From the NCBI GenBank assembly GCA_902607435.1, contig CACLJX010000008.1:1-64000 (forward strand): a stretch of 64,000 nt of DNA, given 5' to 3'. The position numbers and the translations under genes are program-made. The stretch is from an uncultured Alphaproteobacteria bacterium. GTDB taxonomy: Bacteria; Pseudomonadota; Alphaproteobacteria; HIMB59; GCA-002718135. Positions 9,297-18,624 of the stretch are shown piece by piece. The notes under the pieces were generated by a model. The model ran no database searches and was not told where the DNA came from. It worked only from the letters and a program-made list of their open reading frames with translations. Position 1 is the stretch's first letter. Every line of letters begins with the position of its first letter.

Positions 9297-11822
9297 ATGC
9301 TAAATTTTGTAAATAAGTTATTTGGATCTTCAAGTTCAAGAAAATTAAAATCATACTCAAAATTAGTTGAAACAATTAACAATTTTGAAGACAAAATAAA
9401 ATTGCTGTCTGATTCAGACTTAAAAAATAAAACAAATGAATTTAGAAAGAAAATTTCAGATGGTTCTACTCTTGATGAAATTTTACCAGAAGCATTTGCT
9501 GTAGTAAGAGAATCATCTATTCGAACAATTAATTTAAGACATTATGACGTGCAAATGATTGGAGGCATTGTTCTTCATAGAAATATGATTGCAGAAATGA
9601 AAACTGGGGAAGGGAAAACTTTAGTTGCTACACTTGCTGCTTATCTAAACTCATTTAGTAATAAACCTGTACATATAATAACAGTTAATGATTATTTGGC
9701 TAAAAGAGATTCCAAATGGATGGGAGAAATATACAGTTTTTTAGGATTAAGTGTGGGTTGTATAACCTCGTCTACATCTCTCGAAGATAAATTAAAAGAA
9801 TATAAGGCTGACATTGTTTATGCGACTAATCATGAAATTGGCTTCGATTACCTTCGCGACAATCTAAAAAGTAATTATGATATATTATTTTTTAAGTCAC
9901 CTGGATATGCAATAATTGACGAAGTAGACAGCATACTCATTGATGAAGCCAGAACACCTTTGATTATATCAGGTGAATCACAAAGTTCTGTTGATTTGTA
10001 TCCAAAAATTAATTCTTTGGTAAAATTTTTAAAAGAAAAAGATTATGAATTAAATGAAGAAAATAGAACAGCTCTTTTAACTAATAAAGGTATGGAAATA
10101 ATAGAGAATTTATTAAAAAAAGAAGGATTGATTATAAATGGCACTCTACAAGATTTAGATAATTTTTCTTTTAATCACAACATAAATCAAGCTTTAAGAG
10201 CTCAAAAACTTTTTATTAAAGATAAAGATTACATAATAATGAATAATAAAATTGTAATTATTGACGATCTAAGTGGGAGACCAATGGAAGGTCGAAGATA
10301 TGGTGATGGACTACATCAGGCTATTGAAGCTAAAGAAAATTTATCAATACAGAAAGAAAACCAAACAATTGCTTCTATTACATACCAAAATTTTTTTAAA
10401 ACATATGAGAAATTAAGCGGTATGACTGGTACTGCAACTACAGAAGCTGCTGAATTTGAAGGTATTTATAATCTTGAAGTTGTTGAAATTCCTCCAAACG
10501 TTCCAGTAAATCGTAAAGATCTTGAAGATCAAATTTTCATGACCAAAAAAGAAAAATATAATGCTATTTTGAAATTAGTTAAAGAAAGATTTGTAATAAA
10601 ACAGCCGATATTAATTGGCACAACATCAGTTGAAAATTCAGAAATTTTATCAAAACTTTTAGATACAAATAACATTCCACACAACATACTAAATGCTAAG
10701 TTTCATCAAAAAGAAGCAGAAATAATAAAAGAAGCAGGTAGACCTGGTAAGGTTACCATATCTACTAATATGGCAGGTAGAGGAACAGATATCAAACTTG
10801 GGGGAGTAGAAGATGATAACGATGAACTAAGAAATCTAGCTATTAAAGCAGGCGGCTTATTAATAATTGGAACTGAAAGACATGAAAGTAGAAGAATAGA
10901 TAATCAGCTCCGAGGACGCTCTGGACGTCAAGGAGATATTGGTGAAAGTATATTTTATTTATCTTTAGAAGACGATCTTATGAGAATTTTTGGTTCTAAG
11001 ACTTTAGAAAATGTTTTATCTAAATTAGGAATTAAAGAAGGGGAAGCTATAACTCATAGTTTAATAACAAAATCCTTAGAAAGAGCTCAACAAAAAGTTG
11101 AATCTCATAATTATGATATAAGAAAACAAATTCTTAAATTTGATGATATTCTTAATGATCAAAGAATGATTATCTATAAGAATAGAAAAGATATTCTTTC
11201 ATCCCAAGATCATTCAGAAACTATTAATGAAATGACCTTAGATATAATAGATAATTTAATTGTTGAAGCAATACCTCCTAAAAAATATTCTCATGAATGG
11301 AATGGACAATTATTAATAGATAAAGTGCAAGACATATTTAAAATAAATTTACCTATAAATGATTGGATTAACGAAGAAGGTGTTGATGATGAAGAAATTA
11401 AAAAAAGATTAATCGATCAAATCAATCAAAAATACCAAGAGAAAAAAAATCAATATTCTGATGATTTAGTCAAATTTGCTGAGAAAAGAATTATGCTTTT
11501 CCAAATAGATAAAGATTGGAGAGATCATTTAGCAGCTATGGATGCTCTGCGGAGCAGTGTAAATCTTAGAGCCATGGGTGGAAAAGATCCTTTTTATGAA
11601 TATAAAAAAGAATCATTTGATTACTTTGATGAAATGTTATCAAACCAAAATGAAAAAGTTATTAAAAATCTTTTTAATATTGAGCTTGTTGCAACAAATA
11701 AAGATCCTAAAAATAAAATTATAAAAAAAGTAAGCAATTCTTATATAGGTAAAAAAATACCTAGAAATGCACCGTGTCCTTGTGGTTCAGGCAAAAAATA
11801 CAAACATTGTCATGGTGCTTAA
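9297..11822 (+). CDS. secA: Protein translocase ATPase SecA
   Basis: SecA is the motor that pushes preproteins through SecYEG. The 841-residue protein has the Walker A motif MKTGEGKT near residue 101 and the DEVD box with IDEARTPLIISG near 208-220. The preprotein-binding and helicase II domains follow, including TNMAGRGTDI and the arginine-finger region QLRGRSGRQGD. The C-terminal zinc-binding tail CPCGSGKKYKHCHG is intact, so SecB and membrane contacts are probably retained. The stop codon is shared in a TTAA with convergent accA. Confidence 0.99.
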   Translation: MLNFVNKLFGSSSSRKLKSYSKLVETINNFEDKIKLLSDSDLKNKTNEFRKKISDGSTLDEILPEAFAVVRESSIRTINLRHYDVQMIGGIVLHRNMIAEMKTGEGKTLVATLAAYLNSFSNKPVHIITVNDYLAKRDSKWMGEIYSFLGLSVGCITSSTSLEDKLKEYKADIVYATNHEIGFDYLRDNLKSNYDILFFKSPGYAIIDEVDSILIDEARTPLIISGESQSSVDLYPKINSLVKFLKEKDYELNEENRTALLTNKGMEIIENLLKKEGLIINGTLQDLDNFSFNHNINQALRAQKLFIKDKDYIIMNNKIVIIDDLSGRPMEGRRYGDGLHQAIEAKENLSIQKENQTIASITYQNFFKTYEKLSGMTGTATTEAAEFEGIYNLEVVEIPPNVPVNRKDLEDQIFMTKKEKYNAILKLVKERFVIKQPILIGTTSVENSEILSKLLDTNNIPHNILNAKFHQKEAEIIKEAGRPGKVTISTNMAGRGTDIKLGGVEDDNDELRNLAIKAGGLLIIGTERHESRRIDNQLRGRSGRQGDIGESIFYLSLEDDLMRIFGSKTLENVLSKLGIKEGEAITHSLITKSLERAQQKVESHNYDIRKQILKFDDILNDQRMIIYKNRKDILSSQDHSETINEMTLDIIDNLIVEAIPPKKYSHEWNGQLLIDKVQDIFKINLPINDWINEEGVDDEEIKKRLIDQINQKYQEKKNQYSDDLVKFAEKRIMLFQIDKDWRDHLAAMDALRSSVNLRAMGGKDPFYEYKKESFDYFDEMLSNQNEKVIKNLFNIELVATNKDPKNKIIKKVSNSYIGKKIPRNAPCPCGSGKKYKHCHGA

Positions 11823-12754
11823 TCATTTGTGATATTTAAAAATTTCTCATTTCTTTGTTCAATAATATTTTCTAAAGGAATATTTATTAATTTTTGAATC
11901 TTAGAACTTAATATTTCTTTTAATATTGCATACTGCTCTTCTCTAAACCGATGAGCCCCACCGGGCTTTTCAGGAATTATTTCATCAATAATATTTAGGT
12001 TAAAACATTCTTTTGCAGTTAATTTTAAAGAGTCAGCTGCTTTATTAACTGCATTAGAATCCCGCCACAATATTGAAGCACATCCTTCGGGAGAAATTAC
12101 AGAATATATAGAATTTTCAAGCATCATAACAATATCTGCTGTTGCCAATGCTATTGCCCCCCCAGAACCTCCTTCTCCTATAATAACTGATATGATAGGT
12201 GTTTTTACCCGTAAACTTCTAGCTATAGAAGATGCAATAGACTCAGATTGACCTCTTTCTTCTGCCTCTTTACCTGGAAAAGCTCCGGCAGTATCAACCA
12301 ACGTTACAATAGGGATTCTAAACTTTTCAGCTAAACTAAATAATCTCTGTGCTTTCCTATAACCCTCTGGTTTTGCCATACCAAAGTTGTGTTTAATTCG
12401 AGTCTCCATATGATTCCCTTTTTCTGTACCTATAACCATAATTGATAAATTTTCTAATTTTGCTAAACCCCCTACTATAGCTTGATCATCAGAAAATTTT
12501 TTATCTCCAGCTAGAGGAATAAAATCTTTAAAAATATTATTAATATAATCAAGAGAGTGAGGTCTGTTTGAATGTCTTGCTACCTGAACTTTTTCCCAAG
12601 GAGTTAGCTTTAAATATATTTTTTTATAAAGATTTTCTTTTTCTTCTATATAATTATTAATTAAGTTTTGATTTTTTGGTTCGGTATTATTTAATGCTTC
12701 GATATTTTTAGTTATATCTTCAATAGGTTTTTCAAAATCAAAATAATCAACCAT
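11819..12754 (-). CDS. accA: Acetyl-CoA carboxylase carboxyltransferase subunit alpha
   Basis: AccA with AccD forms the carboxyltransferase that makes malonyl-CoA for fatty acid synthesis. The 311-residue length matches the family. The crotonase-type fold is evident from the oxyanion-hole segment IIGEGGSGGAIALA (about residues 185-198), PGKEAEERGQ near 163, and the signature PEGCASILWRD near 223. The start codon touches the stop of the upstream secreted repeat protein (1 bp overlap), so the two are cotranscribed. accD is not in the window. Confidence 0.97.
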   Translation of the reverse strand: MVDYFDFEKPIEDITKNIEALNNTEPKNQNLINNYIEEKENLYKKIYLKLTPWEKVQVARHSNRPHSLDYINNIFKDFIPLAGDKKFSDDQAIVGGLAKLENLSIMVIGTEKGNHMETRIKHNFGMAKPEGYRKAQRLFSLAEKFRIPIVTLVDTAGAFPGKEAEERGQSESIASSIARSLRVKTPIISVIIGEGGSGGAIALATADIVMMLENSIYSVISPEGCASILWRDSNAVNKAADSLKLTAKECFNLNIIDEIIPEKPGGAHRFREEQYAILKEILSSKIQKLINIPLENIIEQRNEKFLNITND

Positions 12755-14622
12755 TAAATAATTTTAATTTCCTCTAAAATTTCGATTATTAAATCTGAAA
12801 ATATATTGTTTAATTTAACCTTTTGGAAAGCTTCAAGTATTGTCTTTAAATGGTATGGATGAATTTCGTTCCACAATTTACCATTCATAGAAATATTTGT
12901 GCTTAATATTAATTCTCCAACTTCATTAGAGTTTGAAGAGTTTATAATTTTTTCTATTATGTATCTAGATGGCATAATTCTTTCATCTAATAATCGTTTA
13001 TTTTCTTTTAATATAATAGTGGGATTAGTGTTTTCAATAATTACCGATAAAATTGTTGTTAAAATTTCGTTATTTAATGAATCAATGTTTTTTAATTCAT
13101 AAAATTTACTTTCTTCTCCGTAAAGATAAGCTAATAAAATTTTAACAAAACTATCATCGTTTTCAGATGTTTTTAGATTGTATAATAATTTAATAGATTG
13201 TAACTCTTGAACATTTAAATTTGAATCTTCATAAATATAATTTTCAGCAAATAAAATCCATTTTTCTGCTAAAATAAAATTTTTGTTGTGAGTATGTGCT
13301 CTTGCAATTAACAATGCATATTCAGATAGTTCCTCAGAAGGTTCAATTCCTTTAATTAAATCTCTTGAAATATCATATGCCAATATTTCCTTATTATTTA
13401 TCTTCGCATAATACCAAAATTCTTTTAAGGATTCTAACCTAGTAATTGGCAATAACTGAACATTAGCTTTTTGGAAAAGAAAAGCCATCCCTATTTCTGG
13501 TTTATTTTGAGAATTTTCAAGTGCATTTATAGGGCCATTTAATTGCTCATAAGTAAAGTCTACACTTCTATATAAAGCTGATAAACTTTCTGCATTAAGT
13601 AATCCTAACTCATAAGCTTTATGAGCTGATATTAATCTTAGCAAAATATCAGTTGAAGAACTTAAAATTATTGGTAATGAAAAATTGATTGGATCGTATT
13701 CCAGAAATTTTTCGTTTAAAGGGATGCTTCCAATTCGCAACATTGAACTATACAAGGCAAAGGATTCATCTTTAAAAGATAAAGAACTAATATTAATTAA
13801 TTCATTAGAATTATTTTTAAGATTAAAATATATTTTTTGAAAATATTCATCATTATCATTTGTATCTAGTAATAATGAATTTAATAAATCTGCTTCTTCG
13901 ATATTATTTTGAATAAATGAACAAAATATATTTATCTTTAATAAGATATTATTTTTTTCATCTAGATTTTCTTGATAACTTTCTTTAAAATTACATGCCT
14001 TAGTTAAATCATTTATTGAAAAATAATAATTCAGTTTCAATAAATCATAATAGTTTTTGTAATTATCATATGTATTTATATTATTAATTAATGCTAAAGC
14101 TTTTTCTCTTTGCCCAAGATTAATTAAAGTCCTTACTCTTAAATTATCAAATTCTGCTTGAGAATATACCTTTGGAGCATTGATATATTGAATCATAGTG
14201 TCAAGTAGTAATCTAGTTAAGATTTTTGAATTATTTATTTTTAAATTACTAAAAAGAAATTCTAAGTCATCTTTATCGGAATTTTGCCAAAAATCAGGTA
14301 AATTTTTAACTGATTCAGTTCTACTGTCTTTACTATTATTATTGATTAAAGTTTCATAGTTTTTTTTTCTAATTTTAAATTCTTCTAAAGATAATTTTAA
14401 TTCATCATTGTGAGTTAAATTTTCCGCTAATTCTTCTTCTGTAATATCGATAAATTCTTCTTCATCTTGATTAGAAAGTAATTTTTCATCTGAAATTATT
14501 ATTTCAGTAGTATTTTTTTCATTATTTTTTATATTATCATGCAGATTAATTATTTTAATATCTGCTGCATAACTTGAGAATGAATAGAAAAAAAATATAA
14601 TAAAAATAATATAATAAGTCAT
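12754..14622 (-). CDS. Secreted or periplasmic helical-repeat (TPR-like) protein, function unknown
   Basis: This 622-residue protein begins with a hydrophobic signal peptide (about residues 1-19, YIIFIIFFFYSFSSYA, with AxA-like cleavage after SSYAA). An acidic, low-complexity segment follows to about residue 70. The rest is a long series of amphipathic helices, with spacing like degenerate TPR/SEL1 repeats (for example ARAHTHNKNFILAEKWILFAENY). No catalytic motif is visible. It is sandwiched between a 42-residue membrane peptide gene (4 bp overlap) and accA (1 bp overlap), which suggests one transcript. A role in envelope assembly is possible but is only inference. Confidence 0.75.
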   Translation of the reverse strand: MTYYIIFIIFFFYSFSSYAADIKIINLHDNIKNNEKNTTEIIISDEKLLSNQDEEEFIDITEEELAENLTHNDELKLSLEEFKIRKKNYETLINNNSKDSRTESVKNLPDFWQNSDKDDLEFLFSNLKINNSKILTRLLLDTMIQYINAPKVYSQAEFDNLRVRTLINLGQREKALALINNINTYDNYKNYYDLLKLNYYFSINDLTKACNFKESYQENLDEKNNILLKINIFCSFIQNNIEEADLLNSLLLDTNDNDEYFQKIYFNLKNNSNELINISSLSFKDESFALYSSMLRIGSIPLNEKFLEYDPINFSLPIILSSSTDILLRLISAHKAYELGLLNAESLSALYRSVDFTYEQLNGPINALENSQNKPEIGMAFLFQKANVQLLPITRLESLKEFWYYAKINNKEILAYDISRDLIKGIEPSEELSEYALLIARAHTHNKNFILAEKWILFAENYIYEDSNLNVQELQSIKLLYNLKTSENDDSFVKILLAYLYGEESKFYELKNIDSLNNEILTTILSVIIENTNPTIILKENKRLLDERIMPSRYIIEKIINSSNSNEVGELILSTNISMNGKLWNEIHPYHLKTILEAFQKVKLNNIFSDLIIEILEEIKII

Positions 14623-14747
14623 TTGATATCTAATTGATAATTTTCATTGATAATTTTTGAAGGTGAGGGTATTTCAACAAAAAATAAAATTGTAAAAAAA
14701 ACAATAAAAAGAACTAGAATAGATAATGTAATATATTTTTTTTTCAT
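14619..14747 (-). CDS. Small single-pass membrane protein, 42 residues
   Basis: This is a short ORF with one predicted transmembrane helix (about residues 5-24, ITLSILVLFIVFFTILFFV) after a lysine-rich start. A short extracytoplasmic tail reading EIPSPSKIINENYQLDIK follows. Its TGA stop overlaps the ATG of the 622-residue secreted repeat protein in an ATGA junction. That is the same coupling seen at other operon joints here and the best evidence that it is translated. No clear ribosome binding site precedes it. The start contains a run of nine A. The function is unknown. Confidence 0.6.
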   Translation of the reverse strand: MKKKYITLSILVLFIVFFTILFFVEIPSPSKIINENYQLDIK

Positions 14748-14841
14748 TGTTTTAAAAAGGATATATAAATCGGGCTAAATATAGATATATATTGTTTTTT
14801 TAAGCTTTTTTTGAATAATTCATTAAAATATTGTCAAAAAT

Positions 14842-15408
14842 ATGGAAAAATACAGCTTTAAAAAAAAATTATTACTTCTAAAAAAAAGAAATGTGGCTTT
14901 AATTGGACATATGGGTTCGGGAAAATCAGTATTAGGGCATATAATTGCGAAGAAATTAAATATTTACCATATTGATACAGATGAAGTATTATCAAAATTT
15001 GAAAATAGCACAATTAATGATATTTTTTTATCTAAGGGAGAAACTTATTTCAGAAATCTTGAAACTAAAATAGTAACAAAATCATTAGATCAAAAAAATA
15101 TTGTGTTATCTTTAGGAGGAGGGTCGATATTAAGTAGACAAACAAGGAATAAACTTAAATCTCATTCAATAACAGTCTTTTTAGATACTAATCTCAGAGA
15201 TCTTAAAAAAAGACTTGCTCAATCTCATAAAAGGCCCTTATTAAAAAATGTTGATATTTTTTCAAAATTGAAAGAACTAGACACCGAAAGAAGAAAGTAT
15301 TATTTAAAAGCAGATATAAGAATACAAAATGCAAATTCAATCAATAAAACTTACTTAAATTTTATTGAAATGTTCTCTAAACTTAATGAAAAAAACAATA
15401 AGAATTAA
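14842..15408 (+). CDS. aroK: Shikimate kinase
   Basis: AroK phosphorylates shikimate in the chorismate pathway. The 188-residue protein has the P-loop GHMGSGKS at about residues 22-29 and the shikimate-binding DTDE near 46-49. FRNLE and LGGGS, the other two substrate-binding motifs, lie near 72 and 92. The lid region LKKRLAQSHKRPLL is near 125. It overlaps the start of aroB, and the aroK-aroB pair is a classic operon. The first codons include a run of nine A. Confidence 0.96.
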   Translation: MEKYSFKKKLLLLKKRNVALIGHMGSGKSVLGHIIAKKLNIYHIDTDEVLSKFENSTINDIFLSKGETYFRNLETKIVTKSLDQKNIVLSLGGGSILSRQTRNKLKSHSITVFLDTNLRDLKKRLAQSHKRPLLKNVDIFSKLKELDTERRKYYLKADIRIQNANSINKTYLNFIEMFSKLNEKNNKN

Positions 15409-16474
15409 AAAGAATAATTTAAATTATAATATAATTATTCAAAATGGTTCATTTAAAAAATATTTGAAATCATTAATTAATCAAAGATCAAAAAAATATG
15501 TAATCATAGATAAAAAAATTTATAACATATTTAAAAATTTTTTAGATAAAAATAAGGATTTAAATCTAATCAAAATTAACGTATCTGAAAAAATTAAATC
15601 ATTTGAGTATTATCGAAAAATTTTATTAATTTTACTTGACAAAAAAATTGATAGATCCTCTTTGATAATTGCAATAGGAGGAGGTACTATTGGCGATTTA
15701 AGCGGTTTTATAGCCAGCACAATTCTAAGAGGTGTTAATTTCACTTTAATTCCTACAACTTTGCTATCACAAGTTGATAGTTCAATAGGAGGCAAAAATG
15801 GCATTAATACAAAACGTGGAAAAAATCTCATAGGAACTTTTTACCAACCAAATAAAGTAATTATTGATCCTTCTTTTTTAAATTCTTTATCGTTCAAACA
15901 AATTAAATCGGGATATGCAGAGATAGTTAAACATGCCATTATAAATGATAATCAATTTTATAAATGGTTAAAAAATAATTTAGATGATTTATACAAACTA
16001 AAAAAAAATATACTGATTTCGGCTATCGAAAAAAGTATTAAAATTAAATTAAAATTTATTATCAATGATGAAAAAGAAAATCTTAAAAATTCTTCATCTA
16101 GAGCTATGCTAAATTTTGGACATACCTTCGGACATGTTTTGGAATCTATGAATAATTACAATTCCAATTTAACACATGGTGAAGCTATTTCAATCGGAAT
16201 GATTCTAGCTGCAAAAGTATCATACAAAAAAAGAAAAATTTCAAAAAATCAATTAGAAGATTTAATTGTTCATTTTAAAAATGCTCAATTACCTATTAAT
16301 AGTAATATGATTAAAAAAAATCAATTTTATAAGAAATTAATGAATGACAAAAAAAACATAAATGAAAAAATAAATCTTATTTTATTAAAGAGAATTGGAA
16401 GTGCATACTTTGCTAGAAATTTTGATATTAAAGATATTAAGGATTCAATTTTTAATAATAAAAAAATTTTATAA
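15386..16474 (+). CDS. aroB: 3-dehydroquinate synthase
   Basis: AroB converts DAHP to 3-dehydroquinate with NAD+ and a divalent metal. The nucleotide-binding AIGGGTIGDLSGFIAS and the TTLLSQVDSSIGGK stretch are present in the N-terminal half. The metal-site histidines are in FGHTFGHVLES and LTHGEAISIGM. The frame is open from a TTG at 15365, but I chose the ATG at 15386 because homologues begin close to it. That gives 362 residues and a 23 bp overlap with aroK. Translation is likely coupled to aroK. Confidence 0.95.
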   Translation: MKKTIRIKKNNLNYNIIIQNGSFKKYLKSLINQRSKKYVIIDKKIYNIFKNFLDKNKDLNLIKINVSEKIKSFEYYRKILLILLDKKIDRSSLIIAIGGGTIGDLSGFIASTILRGVNFTLIPTTLLSQVDSSIGGKNGINTKRGKNLIGTFYQPNKVIIDPSFLNSLSFKQIKSGYAEIVKHAIINDNQFYKWLKNNLDDLYKLKKNILISAIEKSIKIKLKFIINDEKENLKNSSSRAMLNFGHTFGHVLESMNNYNSNLTHGEAISIGMILAAKVSYKKRKISKNQLEDLIVHFKNAQLPINSNMIKKNQFYKKLMNDKKNINEKINLILLKRIGSAYFARNFDIKDIKDSIFNNKKIL

Positions 16475-16481
16475 TATATAG

Positions 16482-17741
16482 ATGGATATAATTGATTTTT
16501 TATTGTTTATATTTATTATTTTTTTGATCTTGATTTCAGGTTTTTTATCAGGATCAGAAACAGCTATAACAGCTGTCTCAAAACCAAGAATAATCTCAAG
16601 AATTAAACAAGGCAGTAAAAGAGCTATTTACGTAAAAAAAATAATAGATTTAAAAGAAAGTGTCATTTCTGCATTATTATTATCTAATAATTTAGTAAAT
16701 ATTTTAGCATCATCACTAGCAACTGCTTTTTTTTATGAATTATTTGGCATTTCTGGGATTTTTTATGCAACATTATTAATGACTTTCCTATTAGTCATTT
16801 TTGCTGAAGTACTTCCTAAAACGTACTCTATTAAAAAACCTACACGTACGGCTATCTTAATCTCACCAATAATTTATTATCTTAACAAGATACTTTATCC
16901 TTTTATAATATTAATTAATTTTATTGTAAATTTGCTAATAAAAAAAATTACTACTTCTAATGAACAATTTAAAGATGAACAATCTGAAGAAGAATTAAAA
17001 GGAATTATTGATTTATATAGAACTTCTAATCCTGATTCCGAGCATGAAAAGGAAATGCTACAAAGTATACTGAATTTAAATGATACAACTGTTGAAGAAG
17101 TTTTTACACATCGTAAAAATATTTATTCCATAAATATAGAGCTTAATTTAAAATACATAATTAAAAAAATTAATACAAGTAATTTTACTCGCATTCCTTT
17201 TTGGAAAAACAATCCAGAAAATATTATTGGAATTTTAGATAAAAGATCGCTCCATTTTGAAATATCATTGGATAAAGAAAATAAAAATAATATTATAAAA
17301 CTACTTAAAAAACCTTGGTTTATACCCGAAACAACTAATCTTCTTGATCAATTAGTTTCATTTAAAAAAAGAAAAGAACATTTGTCTTTTGTTGTAGATG
17401 AATATGGGGAGCTTTTAGGATTAATTACGTTGGAGGATATAATTGAAGAAATAGTTGGAGAAATTGTTGATGAGCATGATGCTCCACTTTTAGAATTTGG
17501 AATGAATAATCAAGGAAAAATTATCTCTGATGGAAGAATGAATATAAAAGATTTATATAGACAATTTAATTTAGATCTTGATCAAAGTGATGCTAGTACA
17601 ATAGGCGGCTATGTAATGAATCTTGCAAAAAAAATTCCTTTATATGGTGAAACTGTTAAAGATAAATTTTTTAATTATAAAGTTCTATCTCATTCAAGAA
17701 AACAAATTCTAAGATTAGAAATATCAAAAATTAAAAATTAA
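16482..17741 (+). CDS. CNNM/CorC (HlyC/CorC) family membrane protein with CBS domains
   Basis: This family is linked to magnesium and cobalt homeostasis. The 419-residue protein has an N-terminal DUF21/CNNM membrane domain of about four helices. It opens with the FLSGSETAITAVSK signature near residues 24-37, and LLSNNLVNILASSLAT follows near 62. A CBS pair occupies about residues 195-335. The C-terminal CorC_HlyC FAD-like domain (from about 345) includes DQSDASTIGGYVM. Its place directly after aroB is conserved in many alphaproteobacteria. The last 11 bp overlap the convergent bolA-like gene. Confidence 0.92.
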   Translation: MDIIDFLLFIFIIFLILISGFLSGSETAITAVSKPRIISRIKQGSKRAIYVKKIIDLKESVISALLLSNNLVNILASSLATAFFYELFGISGIFYATLLMTFLLVIFAEVLPKTYSIKKPTRTAILISPIIYYLNKILYPFIILINFIVNLLIKKITTSNEQFKDEQSEEELKGIIDLYRTSNPDSEHEKEMLQSILNLNDTTVEEVFTHRKNIYSINIELNLKYIIKKINTSNFTRIPFWKNNPENIIGILDKRSLHFEISLDKENKNNIIKLLKKPWFIPETTNLLDQLVSFKKRKEHLSFVVDEYGELLGLITLEDIIEEIVGEIVDEHDAPLLEFGMNNQGKIISDGRMNIKDLYRQFNLDLDQSDASTIGGYVMNLAKKIPLYGETVKDKFFNYKVLSHSRKQILRLEISKIKN

Positions 17742-17988
17742 TTTTTATTTCTAGTGCATGAAGACCACTTAAAAATTCCTTTTTTAATAATTTATTAATT
17801 TTTTGATGAATTAATAACTTTTTAAAACCTTTAATTTTTTGCGATTGTAATGTTATTTTAAAATGTGTTTCATCTTTTCCACTAAAATTATTGTGTCCAT
17901 AGTGAAGAAAGGATTTATCTTCAACTGAAATAGACCATGAGTTAAAATTATCTATTAAAATTTTTTCAATTCTTTTTTTACGTTTCAT
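17731..17988 (-). CDS. BolA family protein
   Basis: This is an 85-residue protein of the BolA family, partners of monothiol glutaredoxins in iron-sulfur cluster trafficking. The core carrying GKDETHFKITLQS and the helix KKLLIHQKINKLLKKE fit the class II KH-like BolA fold. The ending GLHALEIKI is the conserved BolA tail. Which BolA subgroup it belongs to is not certain. The gene is divergent from the DnaJ-domain gene (24 bp gap) and overlaps the CorC-like gene at its 3' end. Confidence 0.9.
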   Translation of the reverse strand: MKRKKRIEKILIDNFNSWSISVEDKSFLHYGHNNFSGKDETHFKITLQSQKIKGFKKLLIHQKINKLLKKEFLSGLHALEIKINF

Positions 17989-18012
17989 GAAATTTGTATT
18001 ATATTAGTCTTT

Positions 18013-18618
18013 ATGACTAAAATTAAACCATGTATAGCTAAAAACAATTTGTCATGGGAAAATAATAAAAAAAATTATTTATGTGATCGTAATAATTGTT
18101 TTAAAAATGGAAAATATAAAGCTCCAAAATCTAGATCTAATCTAAACATTTATTTCTATTTTTGTCTTGAACATGTTAAAGAATATAATAAATCATGGGA
18201 TTTTTATAAAGGATTGAGTGTTGATCAAATTGAATTATCTATAAGAAAAGACACTGTGTGGGATAGACCATCATGGCCATTAACTGGCAATCCATTAGAA
18301 ATTATGAATCAAATTAAACGTTTCTTAAATAATGATTATAGCTTGTTTGAAGAAGAAAAAGATCTACAAAAATTTCTAAAAAACAAGATTATTGATGAAA
18401 ATTTATCGCCTTTAGAACAAAAATGTATTGATGTTTTAGGTATTTCTATGCCAATAAATGTAAATAATATTAAAAAAGCATATAAAAAGTTAGTGAAAAT
18501 ATTTCATCCTGATGTAAATAAAGATAGCAAAGAAGCAGAAAAAAGATTTAAAGAAATTAATGAAGCATATAAAATCTTACTTAAAAAGTTTCTTAAAACA
18601 AGCATTGTAGAGAGTTAA
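18013..18618 (+). CDS. DnaJ-domain protein (C-terminal J domain) upstream of cobS
   Basis: J-domain proteins stimulate Hsp70 (DnaK). The 201-residue protein carries its J domain at the C-terminal end, about residues 138-195, with the essential HPD tripeptide in KIFHPDVNK near 164. This is unlike classical DnaJ, where the domain is N-terminal. The N-terminal ~130 residues contain two cysteines (CDRNNCF) and a later FCLEHVKEYN that together could bind a metal. It lies 6 bp before cobS. The bolA/dnaJ/cobS/cobT order is widespread in alphaproteobacteria, suggesting a dedicated co-chaperone. Confidence 0.9.
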   Translation: MTKIKPCIAKNNLSWENNKKNYLCDRNNCFKNGKYKAPKSRSNLNIYFYFCLEHVKEYNKSWDFYKGLSVDQIELSIRKDTVWDRPSWPLTGNPLEIMNQIKRFLNNDYSLFEEEKDLQKFLKNKIIDENLSPLEQKCIDVLGISMPINVNNIKKAYKKLVKIFHPDVNKDSKEAEKRFKEINEAYKILLKKFLKTSIVES

Positions 18619-18624
18619 GCAAAT

